A DNA stretch of 52,014 nt, from the NCBI GenBank assembly GCA_020049515.1, contig JAIFKQ010000011.1, positions 1-52,014 on the forward strand, written 5' to 3'. The notes beneath the pieces were generated by a model. That model was not told where the DNA came from and ran no database searches. It saw nothing but the letters and a program-made list of their open reading frames with translations. How positions within the stretch are numbered: position 1 is the stretch's first letter; the number at the start of each line of letters is the position of its first letter. Both the position numbers and the translations under genes were made by a program. This stretch comes from Paludibacter sp. GTDB lineage: Bacteria > Bacteroidota > Bacteroidia > Bacteroidales > Paludibacteraceae. This document shows, piece by piece, positions 10,301 through 17,397 of the stretch.

Positions 10301-12134
10301 AGGCAACAAAGCTTCAAAATTTCTACTTCCAGTAGATAGGGAAACGCTTTTAGACTACAAAAAAAATTTTGTAAACAAAAAACTAGCCCCTTCATTGGAA
10401 CTAAAACTCAACATAAAAAATGGCGAGGAGGTTTGGTGGCTTTTAAATGGTGCACCACAATACAATGATAAAAAAGAACTGATAGGTACTATAAGCGTAT
10501 TTTTTGACATTACACCGCAAAAGAAACTGCAAAGTGAATTGGAAGCCTCAAAGATGATAGCCGAAAGTGCTGCAAAAGCCAAAGAGCTGTTTTTGACCAA
10601 CATGAGCCACGAAATACGCACTCCGCTCAACGTAATTATAGGGATGATACGTGAATTGGGTAAGGAAAGTTTAACATCATCGCAGCAAACGTATGTGGCA
10701 CACTCGGAAGCATCGGCTTATCATTTATTGTCGATAATTAACAACGTGTTGGATATGTCCAAAATTGAAGCCGGCGAGTTTTCGTTAGACATCAATGATT
10801 TTAGCCTATCCACTACTTTGTGCAATTTGGAAAGTATCCTTTCGTCGCGCACTAAAAGTAAGAAAATTGACTTTCAAATTAATTTCTCCAAAAACATTGA
10901 ACGCGCCTTGGTAGGAGATGCGGTGAGACTGAGCCAGGTATTAATTAACTTATTGGGTAATTCAATAAAATTCACCAACGAAGGTCACGTTCATTTAAAC
11001 GTTGAACTTATTGATAGTAATAAATACTTTCAGAAATTGAAATTCGAAATTTCGGACTCAGGCATTGGGATGAGTGATGAATTTCAGAAAAATATTTTCA
11101 GCAAGTTCACTCAAGAATACAGTCTATCCAATCGTAACTACGAAGGTACTGGACTTGGGATGACCATTTCTAAGGAACTGATTGAACTAATGGGCGGTTT
11201 GATAAACCTGAAAAGCAAAAAAGGAGTGGGTACAAAAATCACTTTTGAACTTAATTTGCCTATTGGCGATGAAAATAAACTTATCAATTTAGACAAAAAA
11301 ACGCAAAACATTGATATTTCGGGTGTTACCATTCTACTGGTTGAAGACAATGAAATGAATCGTTTTATTGCGCGTCAAAGCTTAACGCAAGCACATTGCA
11401 TTGTTTCTGAGGCTGAAAACGGACTGGAAGCGTTGGAAAAACTGAAAACAAACAACTACGATATAATACTGATGGATATTCAAATGCCAAAAATGGACGG
11501 AGTAGAGGCCACCAAGATTATAAGAAACCAATTGGGGCTGAAAACTCCAATTATTGCGCTCACTGCCAATGCTTTTAAACACGACATAGATGTTTATCTA
11601 TCGATAGGAATGAACGATTTTTTGATAAAACCATACAAAGAAGAAGCGTTATATTCTAAAATAGATATTAGTTTGAGAGCGGGAAAAAATAAAAACAAGG
11701 AAGAAAACACTTCTATCACAAGCAAACAAACAACTCCTTCATTAACAATAAGTAATACAACCATGAAGAACGATATAATTGAACAACCAATGGTATCAGA
11801 AACAAAAGAAAAACTCTACAATTTGGACCAATTGAACGAAATAGGACGAGGCGATGAGCAGTTTTTGAAAATGATGTTGGAAATGTTTTGTAAATTGGCT
11901 AACCAAACCATAGAACAAATGCAAAGTGCATATCAAATAAAAGATGTGGCGGCTATACGGAAACTAGCACACAAAATAAAACCCAGTATAGACAGCTTAG
12001 GAATAACTTCGCTATTTGACACCATAAGAAAAATAGAATTGTACGACATTGAAATTAACAGCTTTGAAGATTTGAAACAGTTGATAAACGAAACCCGTGA
12101 AGTATTAACTGTTGTCCTTGATGATATTAAGTAA
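7317..12134 (+). CDS. Soluble hybrid sensor histidine kinase (multi-PAS, GAF, HisKA, HATPase, REC, HPt)
   Basis: 1605 residues with no signal peptide or transmembrane helix, so a cytosolic sensor. Approximate order: an unrecognised 140-residue N-terminal domain; PAS domains at about 155-275, 280-390, 405-520, 535-645 and 655-765, each closing with a D-I-T/S-E-R-K-like signature; GAF 785-950; PAS 965-1080; HisKA with phospho-acceptor H1098 in NMSHEIRTPLN; HATPase with the N box and a DSGIGM G1 box (about 1200-1310); receiver with D1387 in ILMDIQMP; C-terminal HPt with H1552 in AHKIKPS. The fourth PAS carries a cysteine cluster (CHSFVC then CCPIC), a motif that recurs in some PAS domains and could bind metal or respond to redox. 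The HPt implies a multistep phosphorelay, plausibly to the receivers encoded at 14088, 15187 or 20021. It lies between the FIST gene (57-nt gap) and a secreted beta-helix gene (48-nt gap). Confidence 0.93.
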   Translation: MEKEIIKNEILLALIYVADIKAGEDEILKSILPTYLRKLNCFLAGIIKSNNGLLTEKLVLPLMYSKNPMWLKIKDYIANNKAMIAKENYAALVFESEIFYIFRLSKYGYFVLGRKKIFDIVFVNDLKHVISFTGKALMQSIEEEIRKEYELKIANERKLLRTIIDNVPISIYAKDADYRKTIANATELRQFGCKNENEVLGKTDFDLFGLSIGTNTLVEDQKVMLEGIPILDEEKHIGNGEWALISKLPLRDEKNNIIGIVGTSFNFTERKKTTEQLEIFNKLFDNLSDAVQISLENGQLFYINKIASERLGILQEKVSDYYIFDIETIFENEEDWVKHVEHIKKVKSLTIEGVNKNQKTGKSFPVEVSVNYIVVKENGYIVANSRDITERKKADEALKHSNERLEQLALQSKTFAWEINSDGLYTYISPIIESVLGYKPVDLINKKYFYDIFAPESKEITTKEAFQIIENRVYFNNIENKVLAADGTEVWLASYGSPMYDSVGNYIGLRGSDRDISERKRNEARIKENEEYQRLLLDNLSVGIFIIDPITRIIETVNTFASNIIGAPAESIVGRRCHSFVCKAMEDCCPICNRNEIADNSDKILLNAKGEEIPVLKTVKQITIGGKVKLLESFIEITERKQIEAKLRESDERKSSLIASMNDIVFVLDNEFRFVEYHNPLNTELYVDPQTVIGLIYNEIGMPEAVSNKIGIALKECSETGKMTKVEYYLELNAEIKWYEINVTLLNLDTKNGLTCVVRDISESKAHQEFIYQQIRLQELLIKISTTYINIDLENISSVIHLSLKELGEFVGADRTYIFEYDFGKNVCNNTYEWCGIDINPEIDNLQNVPLEYISYWVDEHKKGNAFYVKNTNELPNDGPDSLRGIIEPQGIKSLITIPMVHNEELMGFVGFDSVKTHHFYTTKEKQLLEIYAQMLVNAEIRKRGQAMLITQEEKYRNIISNMHLGFVEMDNNNCITYINKQFCAMSGYSEDEMIGNKASKFLLPVDRETLLDYKKNFVNKKLAPSLELKLNIKNGEEVWWLLNGAPQYNDKKELIGTISVFFDITPQKKLQSELEASKMIAESAAKAKELFLTNMSHEIRTPLNVIIGMIRELGKESLTSSQQTYVAHSEASAYHLLSIINNVLDMSKIEAGEFSLDINDFSLSTTLCNLESILSSRTKSKKIDFQINFSKNIERALVGDAVRLSQVLINLLGNSIKFTNEGHVHLNVELIDSNKYFQKLKFEISDSGIGMSDEFQKNIFSKFTQEYSLSNRNYEGTGLGMTISKELIELMGGLINLKSKKGVGTKITFELNLPIGDENKLINLDKKTQNIDISGVTILLVEDNEMNRFIARQSLTQAHCIVSEAENGLEALEKLKTNNYDIILMDIQMPKMDGVEATKIIRNQLGLKTPIIALTANAFKHDIDVYLSIGMNDFLIKPYKEEALYSKIDISLRAGKNKNKEENTSITSKQTTPSLTISNTTMKNDIIEQPMVSETKEKLYNLDQLNEIGRGDEQFLKMMLEMFCKLANQTIEQMQSAYQIKDVAAIRKLAHKIKPSIDSLGITSLFDTIRKIELYDIEINSFEDLKQLINETREVLTVVLDDIK

Positions 12135-12182
12135 ATATTTAAAATAAATAAATAAACTGCTTGAATTGAAAAACGAAACTCG

Positions 12183-13841
12183 ATGCACAAAAGCCAGAAT
12201 TATATTTTAGTACTTATTTTGTTAGTAATCAATTACAATGGTTGGTCTGTCAATAACATGACTAATGACAACTGTAAGTATGAAATTACAAACAGTATGC
12301 GCTACGTTGATGCAAATAATTTATCAATTAAACCTGGTGACACGATTTGTATTTTGGCCGGACCTCGCAGAGTGCTTCAATTAAAGAATTTTCATGGTGA
12401 CTCGCTAAATTATATAGTAATTAAAAACAGCGGTGGCAGCGTAGTGGTTGAAAACAAAGATGACACAGTGAGTTATAATTTTGGTATTTCTATTCAAAGC
12501 TGTTCTTACTTTAGATTTACAGGTACAGGTGCGCATGACTTGCAATATGGAATAAAAATACTTAAAACATGTCCAAAAGCTAGTGGATTAAGTATCGATT
12601 TATTAAGTACAAACTTTGAGATTGACCATATTGAAATTGCAAATACAGGGTTTGCAGGTATCTTTTCTATTTCGCAACCCACCTGCGATGAAATTGGAAA
12701 CAGGGGTAATTTTGTACAACGAAATGTAAGTTTTCACGACAATTACATTCATAATACCGGAGGCGAGGGAATGTATATTGGCCATTCGTTTTATACTGGA
12801 TATACTTCGGAAAAATGTCGCGAAAAAATTTTATACCCACATGAAATACATGGCATTAGAGTATTTAATAACAAATTGGATAGCTGTGGTTGGGATGGAA
12901 TACAGGTAAGTTGTGCTACATTGGACTGTGAGATTTACAACAATTCTGTAACCAACTACGGCACAAAAAACGAAGAAGCCCAAAAAGCGGGCATTCAATT
13001 AGGCGCAGGCACCACTGGAAAGTGTTACAGCAACGCTATTTTTAATGGCAGTGGGTCAGGTATAAATATTTTTGGATTAGGTGATAATCTAATATACAAC
13101 AATGTAATTATAAACCCGGGTTACTTAATTGACTCAATAAAAACGGCTTATGGAATTTTTTGCGATGATAGAGCTACAATTCCTGGGCGTTCGTTCAATT
13201 TTATAAACAATACAATTATTGCACCTCGAACGGATGGAATAAGAATATACAGTAATATTAGTGCGAATAATAAAATTTACAACAACTTGATTTTAAGACC
13301 TGGTTCGGCTAACAATTATAAAGATTATGCACAAAGCTATATTTACTCCAATCAAGATGTCAAAGTCGATATTTCTCATAATTATTTTTCACAAAATGCA
13401 CCATCAAAAACACAATTGGACAGCATAGAGAGTATTTTTAAATTCTCTTCTTTATTGCCAATATTTAGTAAGGGCTTAAATGTTTCTGAATTAGGTATTT
13501 TAACTGACTTTAATAAAAGCCTGCGACCCAAATACGGTAATTTTGATATTGGTGCATTCCAATATAGTACAGACGATAGCATTACTCAGAATAGCCCTTT
13601 GCAAAATATTTACATTTATCCCAATCCCAATGAGGGCGTATTTACAATTGCAAATAGCGAGTTGGGTCCAGTAAAAAAGGTTGTGGTGTATAATTCAGCT
13701 GGCACAAAAGTATTTGAAGATAGTCCATCAAACCACGAAGCATTAACATTTGACTTGAAAAGCATGATAGGAAAAGGATTCTATTATATAAACATTGATA
13801 CAGGTAAGAGTAAAAATACAAGTTTATTAATTGTAAAATAA
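12183..13841 (+). CDS. Secreted right-handed parallel beta-helix protein with T9SS sorting domain
   Basis: 552 residues: N-terminal signal peptide (hydrophobic LVLILLVINY core, residues 9-20), then about 400 residues of short beta-helix coils with repeated 'h-x-N-N-x-h' turns and 'F-x-G-T-G' and 'D-G-I-x-h' steps. This is the fold of pectate-lyase-like or carbohydrate-binding beta-helix proteins. The last 75 residues begin IYPNPNEGVF and end LLIVK, a type A T9SS C-terminal sorting domain, so it is exported and probably anchored at the cell surface. It is clearly paralogous to the protein at 40992-42716 (shared Y-V-D-A, P-G-D-T-h-C-I, N-F-H-G, YFRFTGTG and DDRAT-I-x-G-x-S-F-N motifs). The two genes flank the exopolysaccharide locus. 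It sits 48 nt after the kinase, suggesting co-transcription. Enzymatic activity cannot be judged from sequence. Confidence 0.85.
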   Translation: MHKSQNYILVLILLVINYNGWSVNNMTNDNCKYEITNSMRYVDANNLSIKPGDTICILAGPRRVLQLKNFHGDSLNYIVIKNSGGSVVVENKDDTVSYNFGISIQSCSYFRFTGTGAHDLQYGIKILKTCPKASGLSIDLLSTNFEIDHIEIANTGFAGIFSISQPTCDEIGNRGNFVQRNVSFHDNYIHNTGGEGMYIGHSFYTGYTSEKCREKILYPHEIHGIRVFNNKLDSCGWDGIQVSCATLDCEIYNNSVTNYGTKNEEAQKAGIQLGAGTTGKCYSNAIFNGSGSGINIFGLGDNLIYNNVIINPGYLIDSIKTAYGIFCDDRATIPGRSFNFINNTIIAPRTDGIRIYSNISANNKIYNNLILRPGSANNYKDYAQSYIYSNQDVKVDISHNYFSQNAPSKTQLDSIESIFKFSSLLPIFSKGLNVSELGILTDFNKSLRPKYGNFDIGAFQYSTDDSITQNSPLQNIYIYPNPNEGVFTIANSELGPVKKVVVYNSAGTKVFEDSPSNHEALTFDLKSMIGKGFYYINIDTGKSKNTSLLIVK

Positions 13842-14087
13842 TTGCATTTAGACTTAAATACTTTTTGTCTATTTGCTCACAATTTGAGAACAGACTGAGA
13901 AACTAAAAAATTATTGAATCAACTCATTTACATTTTTGCTCGTAATCAACACTATAGAACCTAAAGTGCCTTTTTTTTTGTATAATGAGGTTAATTAACG
14001 GCGAATAAGCAGGGCATAAAACAACTATGAAAGGCGAATTAATCAAGTTTGAAAAGATAACTTTAACAATCAACAAACAAATATATT

Positions 14088-15197
14088 ATGACAAGTAATA
14101 ACACACCAACAATTTTAATTATTGATGACAATCCAATGAATTTACTGTTAGCTTCAAAAATACTTGAGAATAACAATTATAATTTTGCTACAGCCGAAAG
14201 CGGACTGGAAGGTATTGCACTAATAAAAGAGGAGATTCCATCCTTAATTCTTTTGGACATAAATATGCCCGATATGGATGGCTATGAGGTGTGTAGGAAA
14301 ATAAAGGAAATAGAGAAATGGAAAGAAATTCCAATTATATTTCTTACAGCTCAAATTCATACCGAAAATTTAGTAGAGGGATTTGAAGCAGGAGGCGTTG
14401 ATTATATAACAAAACCCTATAAAAGCGAGGAGCTATTGGTGAGAGTAAAAAATCATCTTGAACTTGCTGCATCTCGCCGAACAATTTTGGAAATGAACCG
14501 CTCCAGAGATAAGGTTTATTCTATTATTGCACACGATATTAGGTCGCCACTATCTGGTATTTTAATGACTTTGGATACCATCGACCAAGGATACTTAAAT
14601 CCTAGCAGTGAAGATTTTAAGGAAATTATCCATCAGCTAAAAATTAGAACTCAAGATACTAGCACCTTGCTGACTAGCTTATTAAACTGGACTCGTACAC
14701 AAGATGAAACCATAGTACTTCACCCCAAAGAAACAAACATTAATCAATTGATTAATAGCTGTATATTACTATTAGAGGCCATGGCAATGAGTAAAAATGT
14801 GGTACTATTGATGGAAATAACAGATAATATTGATAGCTGGTGCGACGAGGTTTCAATCAATACAGTTTTTAGAAACATTATTTCTAATGCTATAAAGTTT
14901 ACGCCAAGCAATGGAAGCATAAGCATCAAAGCTAAAGCATTGGAATCGAGCATAGAAGTAACAATTGCTGATACTGGAGTAGGAATGCCTGAAGATGCTA
15001 TTCGAAAGATATTTGAAGAAAATCAGCATTATACAAGCTCTGGCACCAACAACGAACAAGGTACAGGCCTGGGCTTAATGCTAGTGAAAGATTTTGTGAA
15101 AAAGAATAATGGAAGTTTGCAAGTTAGCAGCATACTAAATGAAGGTACCACATTTAAAGTAACCTTGCCAAAAACACAAAGTGTAAATGGAAACTGA
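14088..15197 (+). CDS. Response regulator-histidine kinase hybrid (REC-HisKA-HATPase)
   Basis: 369 residues, cytosolic. An N-terminal receiver with the acidic pair IIDDN and phospho-acceptor D57 (LILLDINMPDMDGYE) and K near 110 (YITKPY) is joined to a HisKA domain with H149 (IIAHDIRSPLSG) and a HATPase domain (N-box NAIKFTP, G1 ADTGVGM, G2 GTGLGL). Its stop overlaps the start of the sigma-54 activator by 11 nt, so the two are translationally coupled and this is the likely cognate kinase. The N-terminal receiver could be charged by the HPt of the upstream hybrid kinase, linking the two systems. Confidence 0.9.
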   Translation: MTSNNTPTILIIDDNPMNLLLASKILENNNYNFATAESGLEGIALIKEEIPSLILLDINMPDMDGYEVCRKIKEIEKWKEIPIIFLTAQIHTENLVEGFEAGGVDYITKPYKSEELLVRVKNHLELAASRRTILEMNRSRDKVYSIIAHDIRSPLSGILMTLDTIDQGYLNPSSEDFKEIIHQLKIRTQDTSTLLTSLLNWTRTQDETIVLHPKETNINQLINSCILLLEAMAMSKNVVLLMEITDNIDSWCDEVSINTVFRNIISNAIKFTPSNGSISIKAKALESSIEVTIADTGVGMPEDAIRKIFEENQHYTSSGTNNEQGTGLGLMLVKDFVKKNNGSLQVSSILNEGTTFKVTLPKTQSVNGN

Positions 15198-16560
15198 ACT
15201 TTTAAACATACTAATTATTGATGATGATATAGTTTATCGAAGATTATCATCTTCAATTTTGCAAGAACGATTCAACGTTTTTACGGCCGAAGCACCTTCA
15301 GTAGGGTTTAACATACTGAAAACAAAAAAAATTGATTATGTCATTTGTGATTACAGATTGCCAGAAATGGATGGATTGGAAGTATTGGAAAGAATAAAAA
15401 CAGACTATCCTCATATTGAGATGATTATGATTAGTGATTCGGGCGACATGAATACAGTAATTGAAGCATTGCGCCGAGGAGCAGTGGATTATTTCAAAAA
15501 ACCATTTACGCCTGCCGATGTATGGATGTCGATAGAAAGAACGCAAAAATATGCTCAATTAAACAAGAAATATAAAGTTGAAAAAAACAAGAATACAATT
15601 TTAAAAGATGCAGTAGATAAAGAGTTTGGAGTAGAAATAATAGGAAACTCGCCCGAAATATATGAAGTACTTACCCAAATGCGAATGGTGGCTCAAACTC
15701 CAGATACGTCTGTACTTATACTTGGCGAAAGTGGAACTGGTAAAGAGCTGGTAGCAAGAGGAATACACAACTTAAGTAATAGAAGCAATGAAATTTTTGG
15801 AGCCGTAAATATGTCGGCTATACCAGAAAACTTATTTGAGAGCGAATTTTTTGGGCATAAAAAAGGAAGTTTTACGGGTGCCATTGCCGATAAAGCTGGC
15901 TGGTTTGAAAACACAAACAAAGGCACTTTGTTTTTGGACGAAATTGGAGAAATGACACCCGCCATGCAAGTTAAATTATTGCGGGTTTTGGAAGACAGAA
16001 CTTTTACAAAAATTGGAACTCAAAGCCAACAAAAGTTTGATACCAGAATAGTGGCTGCAACCAATAAACCGATAGAAGATATATCCAATGGCATCAATTT
16101 TCGGGTAGATCTTTTCCATCGGGTAGGCACTTTTATTATTTATTTGCCACCATTGCGCGAACGGAAAAGTGATATTGTGCTGTTGGCAAATCATTTTTTA
16201 AAACAATTTGCTCACAAAATGAAAAAAAACATTGATGATATTCAAAAAAACTCCATGCAATTACTTAGTGACTATAACTTTCCGGGAAATATACGCGAGC
16301 TGAGAAACATAATGGAAAGAGCTGTAATACTTTGTAATGGAAATGAGCTATTACCATCACATTTTTTAATGATAAACAATAAAATTAATTCCAATAAACA
16401 AAATGATTTGAACAACTTCGATTTAGAAGAAATAGAGAAAAATACAATCATTAAGGCGTTGATTAAAACAAACAACAACAAAACGGAGGCTGCAAAATTG
16501 CTGAATATTGAATGGAATTCATTACACAGAAGAATTCAAAAATATGGAATAGAATTATAA
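15187..16560 (+). CDS. Sigma-54-dependent transcriptional activator, NtrC family (REC-AAA-Fis HTH)
   Basis: 457 residues. Receiver domain with D55 (VICDYRLPEMDG). Sigma-54 interaction AAA+ domain with Walker A GESGTGKE (residues 180-187). The sigma-54-contacting L1 loop GSFTGA (227-232) has a conservative Ser in place of the usual Ala. Walker B is LFLDEIGEM, and arginine-finger region FRVDLFHR follows. The C-terminal Fis-type HTH (NKTEAAKLLNIEWNSLHRRI) is at about 430-450. It overlaps the upstream REC-kinase gene by 11 nt. The next two genes downstream each have a -24/-12 promoter with a shared upstream dyad, making them the most likely targets. Three neighbouring proteins could feed phosphate to D55: the fused REC-kinase, the hybrid kinase HPt or both. 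Confidence 0.94.
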   Translation: METELLNILIIDDDIVYRRLSSSILQERFNVFTAEAPSVGFNILKTKKIDYVICDYRLPEMDGLEVLERIKTDYPHIEMIMISDSGDMNTVIEALRRGAVDYFKKPFTPADVWMSIERTQKYAQLNKKYKVEKNKNTILKDAVDKEFGVEIIGNSPEIYEVLTQMRMVAQTPDTSVLILGESGTGKELVARGIHNLSNRSNEIFGAVNMSAIPENLFESEFFGHKKGSFTGAIADKAGWFENTNKGTLFLDEIGEMTPAMQVKLLRVLEDRTFTKIGTQSQQKFDTRIVAATNKPIEDISNGINFRVDLFHRVGTFIIYLPPLRERKSDIVLLANHFLKQFAHKMKKNIDDIQKNSMQLLSDYNFPGNIRELRNIMERAVILCNGNELLPSHFLMINNKINSNKQNDLNNFDLEEIEKNTIIKALIKTNNNKTEAAKLLNIEWNSLHRRIQKYGIEL

Positions 16561-16602
16561 GATGTTTTTTTAGTTTTATACCCAAATAGGCGCATTATTA
16601 CT

Positions 16603-16616
16603 ATTCGTTTTCGAAT
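16603..16616. promoter_or_regulatory. Dyad, candidate enhancer (UAS) for the sigma-54 activator, copy 1
   Basis: ATTCG-TTTT-CGAAT, a perfect 5-bp dyad (6 bp if the flanking T/A pair is counted). It is centred 84 bp upstream of the GG of the sigma-54 promoter at 16692. The same dyad with a compensating arm change (CTTCG-TTTT-CGAAG) occurs 86 bp upstream of the next sigma-54 promoter. Confidence 0.5.
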
Positions 16617-16691
16617 ATAACAATGAAAAAACGAAGAGAAAATGAAAAGCAAATTACAGGTATAGTTCAATATATCAAATTGATACATAAT

Positions 16692-16707
16692 TGGCATTCA
16701 AATTGAT
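16692..16707 (+). promoter_or_regulatory. Sigma-54 (-24/-12) promoter of the small lipoprotein gene
   Basis: TGGCAT-N5-TTGAT agrees with TGGCAC-N5-TTGC(A/T) at the GG (-24) and TTG (-12) positions; the -12 C is A in both copies here. It lies about 40 bp before the ATG, immediately downstream of the NtrC-type gene. A TATATCAAAT word sits 21 bp upstream of it, as at copy 2. Confidence 0.65.
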
Positions 16708-16744
16708 TAATGGTAATTATCCAAATCAATAAAAAATTACCATT

Positions 16745-17176
16745 ATGAAAACTAATTATATAAACTCCGCCATTGCTTTTGTATTTATCATTACATTAAC
16801 TTCTTGTTATAATGATAACAACGTAATAAGTGAACCATATACTTTTACATCAACTGTTGACAAAACTACAAAAGAGTATCAAGTATCAATTATGGCTTTA
16901 AATAACGAAAATCTGCCAATTAGTGGTGTTGAAGTAAAACTTTATACTCAAAACCCACTGAATGCGAATGGGACTTTAAAGGCTGACAATGAAAATTATT
17001 TGATTCATAAAGGAATAACTAATGAGGGTGGCGTTTTCAATTGCTCAATAGCCCCTCAAACCAATGTGGATAGTTTAACTATTTATGCTACTCAAACTGG
17101 TGTTTCATCTTTACTTACAGTACAACTAAAAGATACTGAAATTAACGTACAAATTTGCTGTTGTACGTCTAAATAA
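16745..17176 (+). CDS. Small lipoprotein, homologous to the N-terminal domain of the adjacent LruC-type protein
   Basis: 143 residues with a lipoprotein signal peptide ending in lipobox LTSC (Cys21). The remainder is one beta-sandwich-like domain of the carboxypeptidase-regulatory or Ig type: 'hSIhALN-x-E-x-x-P-I-S-G-V-x-V-x-h-Y-T-Q-N-P-L'. It is closely related to the first 140 residues of the next gene (both have YTQNPL, G-T-L-K, N-Y-L, K-G-I-T, A-P-x-T-x-V-D-S-L). It ends in an unusual cysteine cluster QICCCTSK. It is expressed from its own sigma-54 promoter. It could be an accessory, decoy or nucleator subunit for the larger surface protein. No function is known. Confidence 0.7.
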   Translation: MKTNYINSAIAFVFIITLTSCYNDNNVISEPYTFTSTVDKTTKEYQVSIMALNNENLPISGVEVKLYTQNPLNANGTLKADNENYLIHKGITNEGGVFNCSIAPQTNVDSLTIYATQTGVSSLLTVQLKDTEINVQICCCTSK

Positions 17177-17242
17177 TTTAGAATTTCTCAGTAGATATAA
17201 CAATGATGAATGTACTATATTGATGATTGCATATTTAAAAAA

Positions 17243-17256
17243 CTTCGTTTTCGAAG
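17243..17256. promoter_or_regulatory. Dyad, candidate enhancer (UAS) for the sigma-54 activator, copy 2
   Basis: CTTCG-TTTT-CGAAG, a perfect dyad centred 86 bp upstream of the GG of the promoter at 17334. Compared with copy 1 the outer pair changes A/T to C/G on both arms, so symmetry is preserved, as expected for a protein-binding dyad or a stem. Confidence 0.5.
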
Positions 17257-17333
17257 AGTAACCCTCAAAAGTGAGACATTGAAAGCATGAAAATATACAA
17301 TTATATACCTGTATATCAAATAATTAAACAAAG

Positions 17334-17349
17334 TGGCACACAAATTGAT
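17334..17349 (+). promoter_or_regulatory. Sigma-54 (-24/-12) promoter of the LruC-type gene
   Basis: TGGCAC-N5-TTGATT. The -24 half is a perfect consensus, and the -12 half is the same as in the upstream copy. It lies about 50 bp upstream of the ATG. Together with the dyad at 17243 and a shared TATATCAAAT word it gives the same promoter architecture as the preceding gene. Confidence 0.75.
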
Positions 17350-17397
17350 TATCCATTGAAAATAAACTTCTGAAAAAACATTCAAAAATTAAATATT

